Assembly (NCBI GenBank): GCA_005879015.1 | Contig: VBMC01000092.1 | Location: 1-5,645 of the forward strand | Length of the DNA stretch: 5,645 nt | Direction of reading: 5' to 3' | Source of the DNA: Methanobacteriota archaeon | GTDB taxonomy: Archaea; Thermoplasmatota; Thermoplasmata; RBG-16-68-12 | In this document: positions 1-3,818 of the stretch, piece by piece | Position numbering within the stretch: position 1 is the first letter of the stretch | How the letters are laid out: every line of letters begins with the position of its first letter | The notes under the pieces: model-generated | Told to the model about the DNA's origin: nothing | What the model saw: the letters and a program-made list of their open reading frames with translations, nothing else | Databases searched by the model: none | Program-made: the position numbers and the translations under genes

Positions 1-1
1 T

Positions 2-370
2 GGACCGCGGGACGAGGTGGCCACGTCTGCCATGCTGACCCTCGTACACCAGTTCGTCCGGGACTCCTTCCAAGGGCCTCAGGGCACCGGCGGAGAGCTC
101 AAGAGCTTCCAGGTCGACGACAAGGAAGTGACGATCGCGAAAGGCCTGTTCCTGTACCTGGCGGTCGTCGGGAAGGGCACGAAGCCGCGGGCGCTCCCTT
201 CGCGGCTCGTCCGGTTCCTCGCGGGGCTCGAGACGGCCTACGGTCCCCGGCTCGAAAAGTGGGACGGCCTGCGCTCGAGCACGGGAAATTTGGATGCGGA
301 CCTCGCCTGGTTTCTGCGGAAGGGATACCGCCTGCCAACGCTGGGTCGCGCGGTCCGTTACCACGCCTGA
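2..370 (+). CDS. Roadblock/longin-like protein, C-terminal part (5' end cut by window edge)
   Basis: The reading frame is open from the first bases, so the true start lies upstream. A GTG at 17 is internal, because the homology to the protein at 5292-5645 begins before it. The 122 visible residues align with that protein: DEVATSAML...HQFVRDSF here against DPDLVASMF...QNFMDDSF there, then a strand ending in a hydrophobic run (GLFLYLAVVGKG against GHALLFYVVYRG). The later part has YGPRLEKWDG (fragment residues 80-89), a helix-like stretch followed by Trp-Asp-Gly, which I associate from memory with a family of archaeal proteins of this type. The alternating strand/helix pattern suggests a longin/Roadblock-type fold, but this is inference. 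The stop lies 47 bases before a Ras-like GTPase gene. GTPases of this kind (MglA, Rab-like) are often encoded beside Roadblock proteins that regulate them, so a partner role is plausible. The coding status is firm; the function is not. Confidence 0.75.
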   Translation, partial: GPRDEVATSAMLTLVHQFVRDSFQGPQGTGGELKSFQVDDKEVTIAKGLFLYLAVVGKGTKPRALPSRLVRFLAGLETAYGPRLEKWDGLRSSTGNLDADLAWFLRKGYRLPTLGRAVRYHA

Positions 371-382
371 TTCCCTTCGGGA

Positions 383-395
383 AACCCTTATCGCC
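383..395 (+). promoter_or_regulatory. Possible TATA-like box of the GTPase gene
   Basis: AAACCCTTATCGCC lies 23-35 bases before the ATG at 418. This is the distance expected for an archaeal TATA box on a leaderless transcript, and no Shine-Dalgarno precedes the ATG. A very similar string, TTTATCGCC, occurs 26-34 bases before the start at 3819. The box is GC-rich and degenerate, so the call is tentative. The GTPase could instead be co-transcribed with the preceding gene. Confidence 0.35.
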
Positions 396-403
396 CCGGT
401 CGG

Positions 404-416
404 CGGCTGACAGCCG
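404..416. repeat. Short inverted repeat between promoter and start of the GTPase gene
   Basis: CGGCT-gac-AGCCG is a perfect 5-base dyad ending one base before the ATG at 418. If transcription starts at the ATG it would lie in the promoter and could be an operator. If the gene is read through from upstream it could form a small hairpin covering the start. At this GC content such a short dyad can occur by chance. Confidence 0.3.
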
Positions 417-417
417 A

Positions 418-1020
418 ATGGCGCGGCGTTCCAAGGGCGGCGGACGGCCCCAGGCGGACCTCACCATCAAGATCACGTTGGCGGGCAACCCCGGCGTCGG
501 CAAGACATCCCTCACCCGCCGGTTCGTGTCGGACACGTTCGAAGAGAGGTACATCTCGACCCTCGGGACCAAGATCAGCTCGAAGGAGTTCGCCGTGGAC
601 GATCCCGGGCGGCCCGGGTCGTCCGTGACCGTCGGCGCCGCGATCTGGGACATCATGGGGAACCACCAGTTCCGGGAGCTCCTCAAGGATGCATTCTTCA
701 TGAACGCGGCCGGGGTCCTCCTCGTGTGCGACGTGAACCAACCGGAGACGCTCTACGACCTCCCGCAATGGTACGAGGCCGTCGCATCCGTCGCGGGACC
801 CAACGTCACGGTCGTGGTCCTCGCCAACAAATCGGACCAGCGAGGGCCCAAGACGATCCCGTCGAGCGAAATCGAAGTCCTGTGCCATGAGTTCCGCTGG
901 CCTTGGTTCGAAACGAGCGCCAAGACCGGGGCCAATGTGGAGGCCGCCTTCCGCCGGGTCGCGGCCGACCACCTTCGAACTCTGACCCGTCCCACGGATG
1001 CGGCGACGCCCGCGGCCTAA
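418..1020 (+). CDS. Ras/Rab-like small GTPase
   Basis: A 200-residue P-loop GTPase of the Ras superfamily, about the usual size for a single G domain. It is expected to be a cytosolic GTP/GDP switch. Motifs in order: G1 GNPGVGKT (23-30); G2 Thr48 in YISTLGTK; G3 WDIMGNHQF (77-85); G4 NKSD (137-140); G5 TSAK (166-169). The canonical G3 is WDTAGQE, so the residue equivalent to Ras Gln61 is Asn82 and the Thr-Ala pair is Ile-Met. A Gly/Pro-rich segment (DDPGRPGSS, 61-69) lengthens the hairpin between strands 2 and 3. There is no C-terminal Cys for prenylation. ATG 418 is chosen over in-frame starts further up (from 259) because those overlap the preceding gene and add low-complexity residues before the first strand. 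The gene follows a Roadblock/longin-like gene by 47 bases, which suggests a switch-and-partner pair. The target pathway is unknown. Family assignment is very secure. Confidence 0.93.
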   Translation: MARRSKGGGRPQADLTIKITLAGNPGVGKTSLTRRFVSDTFEERYISTLGTKISSKEFAVDDPGRPGSSVTVGAAIWDIMGNHQFRELLKDAFFMNAAGVLLVCDVNQPETLYDLPQWYEAVASVAGPNVTVVVLANKSDQRGPKTIPSSEIEVLCHEFRWPWFETSAKTGANVEAAFRRVAADHLRTLTRPTDAATPAA

Positions 1021-1064
1021 GCCCCTCACGTCGCGGTTCCATTTCGCAGACCCCTCCCCTCAAC

Positions 1065-1090
1065 CTTCATAAACCGCGCTCTTTATCGGC
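1065..1090 (+). promoter_or_regulatory. Candidate promoter of the MFS gene (two TATA-like boxes)
   Basis: CTTCATAAACC (1065-1075) is centred about 27 bases before the TTG at 1097, which fits a leaderless transcript beginning at that codon. A second box, TTTATCGGC (1082-1090), resembles those before the genes at 418 and 3819 and runs into a perfect 8-base palindrome, GGCCGGCC (1088-1095). If the second box were the functional one, transcription would begin near 1110 and translation at the internal ATG 1145. The sequence alone does not settle which is used; the first box fits better. Confidence 0.4.
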
Positions 1091-1096
1091 CGGCCC

Positions 1097-2428
1097 TTGA
1101 AAATCGGGTTTCGGATCAAAGGGCGGGCGGACCGCAAGGCCGCGATGGCCTTCATATACGTCACGATCATCCTGGACACCCTCGCTCTCGGGATCACGAT
1201 CCCCGTCCTCCCGCATCTGATCACGAACTTCGTCGGGGATAAGGCCGAGACCGCCGCGATCTACGGGCTCCTCGTGACGATCTGGGGCCTCATGCAGTTC
1301 CTCTTCTCGCCGCTCATCGGCGTGCTCTCGGATCGCTTCGGCCGCCGCCCCGTCCTGATCCTGTCCGGGTTCGGACTCGGACTCGACTACATCATCATGG
1401 CGCTGGCGCAGAGCTTGCCGTGGTTCTTTGTCGGGCGCATCTTGTCCGGGATCATGTCCTCCAGTTTCGCGACCGCCGCGGCCTACGTGGCCGATGTGAC
1501 GCCGGTCGAGCGGCGCGCCGGCGCGTTCGGGATGGTCGGAGCCGCGTGGGGCATCGGCTTCATCGCGGGTCCGGCCATCGGAGGCGTCCTGGGTACCTTC
1601 GGCATTCGCATTCCGTTCTGGGGCGCCGCGGCGTTCTCCCTCGCCAGCGCAAGCTACGGGCTGTTCGTCCTCCCGGAGTCGCTTTCAAAGGAGCACCGGC
1701 AACGCCTCGCTTGGCGTCGTGCGAATCCCGTTGGATCCCTCACCTTGCTCCGCTCTCATCCGACTCTCTTCGGCCTTGCGGCCGTGACGTTCGTCCAGTT
1801 CATGGCGTTCCAGGTCCTGCCGACCGTATTCGTCCTGTACGCATTCGATCGCTTCGCGTGGCGGGAGTTCCAGGTCGGCCTTTCCCTCGCGCTTGTGGGC
1901 GCTCTGAACATCACGGTCCAAGGAGGGCTTGTGAGACGGTTCATCACGCGATTCGGCGAGCGCAAAGCGTTGCTGACGGGCCTGCTCTTCGGGTCGGCCG
2001 CGATGGTCGTCTGGGGTCTCGCCCCGAACGACATCGTCCTGCTGCTCGCCGCCTTCGTCTTCGCACCGATCGGATTTGTGGCGCCCGCCTTGCAGAGCCT
2101 GATGACCCGTCGCGTCGGCCCGTCAGAACAGGGGCAGCTGCAAGGTGCGAACGCGAGCATCGCGGGTCTCACGGGAGCCATTGGTCCGATCTTCTTCGGG
2201 CTCGTGTACTCGCTGGCCATCGGATACCGCGCCCAGTTCGACCTGCTCGGTCTCCCGTTTCTCGTCGCGGCGGTCCTCATGCTCGGTGCTGTGGGTGTCG
2301 CGGTCCGCGTCACGCGCCTCTCTTCCACGGTCGCTGATCGCGGCTTGCCCGTCGTGCTTCCAGACGGTAGTCCTCCCACATCGGTGATCTCACTCAGCGA
2401 ATCCAATGGACCGGTCCATCCCCGATAG
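1097..2428 (+). CDS. MFS exporter, TetA-like (DHA1-type drug:H+ antiporter family)
   Basis: A 443-residue, 12-helix major facilitator protein, probably a proton-coupled exporter in the cytoplasmic membrane. Helix 1 holds the TetA-type sequence LDTLALGITIPVLP (26-39). Motif A between helices 2 and 3 is GVLSDRFGRRPVLI (75-88), and helix 3 starts with LDYIIMALA. Helix 4 is in the GRILSGIM region (113-120). Motif C in helix 5 is GIGFIAGPAIGG (152-163). QLQGANASIAGLTGAIGP (347-364) in helix 11 is also typical of Tet-family exporters. A charged loop (195-220) separates the halves, and a soluble tail follows helix 12 from about 407. From remembered TetA(B), Asp15 and Asp84 have equivalents (Asp27, Asp97), but Asp285 corresponds to Gly299 and His257 to Asn271, so tetracycline itself is an unsafe substrate guess. 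TTG 1097 is chosen for its TATA spacing and because homologs usually have basic residues before helix 1; ATG 1145 is the alternative. Confidence 0.9.
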   Translation: MKIGFRIKGRADRKAAMAFIYVTIILDTLALGITIPVLPHLITNFVGDKAETAAIYGLLVTIWGLMQFLFSPLIGVLSDRFGRRPVLILSGFGLGLDYIIMALAQSLPWFFVGRILSGIMSSSFATAAAYVADVTPVERRAGAFGMVGAAWGIGFIAGPAIGGVLGTFGIRIPFWGAAAFSLASASYGLFVLPESLSKEHRQRLAWRRANPVGSLTLLRSHPTLFGLAAVTFVQFMAFQVLPTVFVLYAFDRFAWREFQVGLSLALVGALNITVQGGLVRRFITRFGERKALLTGLLFGSAAMVVWGLAPNDIVLLLAAFVFAPIGFVAPALQSLMTRRVGPSEQGQLQGANASIAGLTGAIGPIFFGLVYSLAIGYRAQFDLLGLPFLVAAVLMLGAVGVAVRVTRLSSTVADRGLPVVLPDGSPPTSVISLSESNGPVHPR

Positions 2429-2491
2429 CTCAATCAGAAATTGACGCGGTGATCGCAAAGATCCGCACATGGAGGACGAGCTTTCGGACCT

Positions 2492-2510
2492 AGTGCCTGA
2501 TGCACTCAGG
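2492..2510. terminator. Overlapping alternative hairpins between convergent genes
   Basis: AGTGC-ctgat-GCACT (2492-2506) and CCTGA-tgcac-TCAGG (2496-2510) are both perfect 5-base stems that share bases, so only one can form at a time. They lie between the end of the MFS gene (+) and the end of the left RHH gene (-), where both transcripts should stop. There is no T-run on either strand, so termination is only a positional guess. Confidence 0.2.
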
Positions 2511-2515
2511 AGTCG

Positions 2516-2530
2516 AAGCGAAGGTCGCTT
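2516..2530. terminator. Perfect 6-base hairpin after the left RHH gene
   Basis: AAGCGA-agg-TCGCTT is a perfect 6-base stem with a 3-base loop, 14 bases beyond the stop of the minus-strand gene ending at 2545 and 88 bases after the MFS stop. It could act in either direction. No T-rich tract follows on either strand, so it is a weak terminator candidate. Confidence 0.25.
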
Positions 2531-2544
2531 GGAAACGACCCGGA

Positions 2545-2676
2545 TCACGCGTGGCGCAGGACGTACTCTCGGATCGATGTCTTCGCGAGGGAGTAGAGGC
2601 TGAGTCGGTTGCGTTTGCAGAAGGCGCGCAGTGACGCGAACTCTTTCTGGCCAAACACGGTGACGATCCGATTCAA
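2545..2676 (-). CDS. 43-residue ribbon-helix-helix (RHH)-like DNA-binding protein, copy 1
   Basis: A small gene starting at TTG 2676: MNRIVTVFGQKEFASLRAF then CKRNRLSLYSLAKTSIREYV and a short tail, 43 residues. The pattern is one N-terminal strand (IVTVF, 4-8), helix A (about 10-24), a turn with Ser26, and helix B with L-x-K-x-x-I-R-E-Y-V. This matches minimal CopG/Arc-type repressors, which dimerise through the strand and bind DNA with it. The start is well supported: GGAGGAGAT lies 5-13 bases upstream, an in-frame stop at 2709-2707 leaves no other standard start, and the paralog at 2896-3027 has a TTG at the same alignment column. The two proteins share 31 of 43 residues and nearly all differences are conservative, which argues for real coding. 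Phe8 stands where many RHH proteins have a DNA-contacting Arg or Lys. The leader has repeats that could be its own operator. Targets are unknown; autoregulation is inferred. Confidence 0.72.
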   Translation of the reverse strand: MNRIVTVFGQKEFASLRAFCKRNRLSLYSLAKTSIREYVLRHA

Positions 2677-2678
2677 AG

Positions 2679-2705
2679 CGTATCTCCTCCGTACTCCAAG
2701 ATACG
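2679..2705 (-). promoter_or_regulatory. Possible hairpin presenting the Shine-Dalgarno in its loop
   Basis: CGTATC (2679-2684) and GATACG (2700-2705) are perfect 6-base complements enclosing a 15-base loop that holds the GGAGG of RHH copy 1. The 2700-2705 arm overlaps the arm of another inverted repeat (2701-2707 with 2719-2725), so the two stems exclude each other. A structure-based translational switch is possible but is inference only. Confidence 0.25.
2682..2690 (-). promoter_or_regulatory. Strong Shine-Dalgarno of RHH copy 1
   Basis: On the minus strand GGAGGAGAT precedes the TTG at 2676, with GGAGG 9 bases from the start. It is the clearest ribosome binding site in the window, where the other genes look leaderless or lack one. 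It therefore fixes the TTG start and implies a transcript with a real 5' leader. Confidence 0.6.
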
Positions 2706-2742
2706 TTCAGAGTAGATTAACGTATGTCACTTAACGCATGCG
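2701..2742. promoter_or_regulatory. Repeat cluster in the RHH copy 1 leader, candidate operator
   Basis: ATACGTT (2701-2707) and AACGTAT (2719-2725) form a perfect 7-base inverted repeat with an 11-base spacer. The second arm is part of TTAACGTATG (2717-2726), which recurs with one change as TTAACGCATG (2731-2740), a 14-base period. CGCATGCG (2735-2742) is itself a palindrome. RHH repressors typically bind arrays of short inverted or direct repeats near their own promoter, and this array lies between the TATA block and the start of an RHH-like gene. Binding by this protein is inferred. Confidence 0.45.
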
Positions 2743-2775
2743 ATGAACACTAGTGGATATTGCCTATGAGTGACG

Positions 2776-2788
2776 CACTATTATATAG
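2776..2788 (-). promoter_or_regulatory. TATA box of RHH copy 1 (duplicated 13-base block)
   Basis: CACTATTATATAG on the plus strand, read as CTATATAATAGTG on the minus strand, is one of the few strongly A+T-rich strings here. The identical 13 bases recur at 3139-3151. Each copy sits about 100-112 bases upstream of an RHH-like gene, so it probably duplicated with the gene and drives it. Transcription would begin near 2755, giving a leader of about 80 bases. Confidence 0.5.
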
Positions 2789-2895
2789 TTGGTCCCAGGC
2801 CCGCCTCGAGGCGCTCCGGATGCGACACGACCCCTCCCCACGACGACTCTGCGCGCGGGGTCGGATCGCCTACCTCGCCTGGCCACCCCCTGGGA

Positions 2896-3027
2896 TCAAG
2901 GATGGCGCTGCACATATTCCCGGATTGCGGCCTTCGCCAAGGCATAGAGACTCAGTCGGTTGCGCTTGCAATAGAGCCGTATCGTCGCAAATTCCTTCTT
3001 ACCAAACACGGTGACAACCCGATGCAA
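2896..3027 (-). CDS. 43-residue ribbon-helix-helix (RHH)-like DNA-binding protein, copy 2
   Basis: Paralog of the gene at 2545-2676, in the same orientation and 219 bases away. From TTG 3027 it reads MHRVVTVFGKKEFATIRLY then CKRNRLSLYALAKAAIREYV and RHP. Strand (VVTVF, 4-8), helix A and helix B (LAKAAIREYV) match the CopG/Arc-type RHH plan. It shares VTVFG, KEFA, CKRNRLSLY, LAK and IREYV with copy 1. The frame continues upstream to ATG 3066 (56 residues) and GTG 3081 (61 residues). TTG 3027 is preferred because paralogy at both DNA and protein level stops exactly there, although no Shine-Dalgarno precedes any of the three. A TATA block identical to that of copy 1 lies at 3139-3151. The leader lacks the repeat cluster of copy 1, so the two copies may be regulated differently. 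It lies divergent to the gene at 3157. Likely a small dimeric DNA-binding regulator; target unknown. Confidence 0.65.
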   Translation of the reverse strand: MHRVVTVFGKKEFATIRLYCKRNRLSLYALAKAAIREYVQRHP

Positions 3028-3138
3028 AGAAACACCGCGAGGGCCCCGGATAAATTCGAAATACATGAATCTATCTGGCACAATTTTTCCCGGCGAGACA
3101 GGTCGCTAGGCAATAGTGCTGATTGGACATTGACCAGA

Positions 3139-3151
3139 CACTATTATATAG
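3139..3151 (-). promoter_or_regulatory. TATA box of RHH copy 2 (duplicated 13-base block)
   Basis: The same 13 bases as at 2776-2788 (CACTATTATATAG). It lies between the divergent RHH copy 2 (-) and the gene at 3157 (+). Read on the minus strand it predicts a transcript start near 3119. It could also work on the plus strand, with a start near 3172, which would favour the TTG at 3187 as the start of the plus-strand gene. Similarity to the other copy continues weakly leftward (TGGACATTG here, TGGATATTG there). Confidence 0.5.
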
Positions 3152-3156
3152 CCACT

Positions 3157-3723
3157 ATGTCCTGTCGGCGGACGCGAGGATGGGAATTGACCCCTAATTC
3201 TCCGGAAGACCAGGCATTGGTCGTCCGGTCTCAACGTAAGGCGTGGACGGCAGAACTGGAACTTCTTCTCCGGGATCCGCAGGTACAGAAGTTCACGGAA
3301 CTCCAGGAGAAAATCGATGAGGCGGATGCGTTCATCATGGAGAGGAACGCGAAGCCCTCGGTGAACCGATCGGCCCCCTTCGACCCATATGATGCATATG
3401 ATGCCTTCGAGTTCGCCTGGGACCTCACGGGACAAGAGGTCTCGAGTCTCGAGGTGTCGAAGCTTGCCCATGGCCGGTTTCCGGACTTGTCGAACGAGGG
3501 CCGGCGTCTCATGATCCACTACCTGATCGATAACGGAGTCGCGGAAGTGGCCAGAAAGACGGCCTCGGGACAACCGACTTGGTACCGATTCGGGTCACCC
3601 AGAGGGATGGGGAATGTCGGAAAACGGATTGGGCTGGGGATACCGGACAACGAATTGTCCGCGCTTAAAACGGAAGACCTGGAGGACCTCGCCGTGCGAG
3701 CGGCGCCGGTCTCAGCGAGGTAA
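3157..3723 (+). CDS. Hypothetical protein, possible C-terminal winged-helix domain
   Basis: 188 residues from ATG 3157; I do not recognise the family. Residues about 28-64 are charged and helix-prone (AELELLLRDPQ, TELQEKIDEADAFIMER) and may form a short coiled coil. A linker rich in Asp, Tyr and Ala (FDPYDAYDAFEFA) follows. Residues about 96-150 (LEVSKLAHGRFPDLSNEGRR, IHYLIDNGVAEVARK, TWYRFG) read as helices then a two-stranded wing, as in winged-helix DNA-binding proteins; this is a pattern judgement. There is no signal peptide or membrane segment. The frame is open upstream to 2770, but that part is antisense to RHH copy 2 and is composition noise, so ATG 3157 is used. TTG 3187, with GAGG at 3176-3179 and better TATA spacing, is a real alternative giving 178 residues. 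Divergent from RHH copy 2, it may be its regulatory target or partner. Confidence 0.7.
   Translation: MSCRRTRGWELTPNSPEDQALVVRSQRKAWTAELELLLRDPQVQKFTELQEKIDEADAFIMERNAKPSVNRSAPFDPYDAYDAFEFAWDLTGQEVSSLEVSKLAHGRFPDLSNEGRRLMIHYLIDNGVAEVARKTASGQPTWYRFGSPRGMGNVGKRIGLGIPDNELSALKTEDLEDLAVRAAPVSAR
3386..3403 (+). repeat. Tandem 9-base repeat inside the hypothetical gene
   Basis: CATATGATG occurs twice in direct succession and encodes the Tyr-Asp-Ala repeat in the linker (PYDAYDAF). It keeps the frame and looks like slippage in a flexible linker. Confidence 0.5.
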
Positions 3724-3783
3724 TTGTCTCGAAGCGCCCGAGTCTATCCTAGCCGCCCCTCACCGAGCTACGATCCAAGGGGG

Positions 3784-3793
3784 ATTTATCGCC
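3784..3793 (+). promoter_or_regulatory. TATA-like box of the nucleotidyltransferase gene
   Basis: ATTTATCGCC lies 26-35 bases before the ATG at 3819, where no Shine-Dalgarno is present, so a leaderless transcript fits. It matches the string before the GTPase (CTTATCGCC) almost exactly. Confidence 0.45.
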
Positions 3794-3812
3794 GACTGAG
3801 CCATCCAGTCGG
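3792..3812. promoter_or_regulatory. Perfect 7-base inverted repeat between TATA box and start, candidate operator
   Basis: CCGACTG, 7 bases, CAGTCGG. It touches the TATA-like box and ends 6 bases before the ATG at 3819. In an archaeal promoter a protein bound here would block polymerase recruitment, so it is a reasonable repressor site. Which protein binds is unknown; if transcribed, it could instead form a hairpin. Confidence 0.35.
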
Positions 3813-3818
3813 AGTCGT

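Noticed and set aside
259..417. Longer GTPase start at 259
   Set aside because: It would overlap the preceding gene by 112 bases and add Pro/Gly/Arg-rich sequence before the first strand. ATG 418 gives a normal-size Ras domain and suitable promoter spacing.
1420..2337. Second plus-strand frame of 305 codons inside the MFS gene
   Set aside because: An out-of-frame, Arg-rich translation of the MFS gene with no membrane or domain pattern.
2545..3027. Two-unit CRISPR-like or IS-terminal repeat
   Set aside because: The repeated segments are diverged coding copies in direct orientation, explained by gene duplication; there are no spacers, terminal inverted repeats or transposase.
2770..3156. N-terminal extension of the 3157 gene back to 2770
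   Set aside because: This frame is antisense to RHH copy 2, which has paralog support. The translated sequence has no domain-like pattern, so the open frame is best explained by chance and composition.
2545..3723. Toxin-antitoxin locus (RHH antitoxin plus toxin)
   Set aside because: Antitoxin and toxin are normally co-directional and overlapping. Here the RHH genes run on the minus strand with no recognisable toxin beside them, and the 188-codon gene is divergent and shows no RelE, MazF, PIN or HEPN signature.
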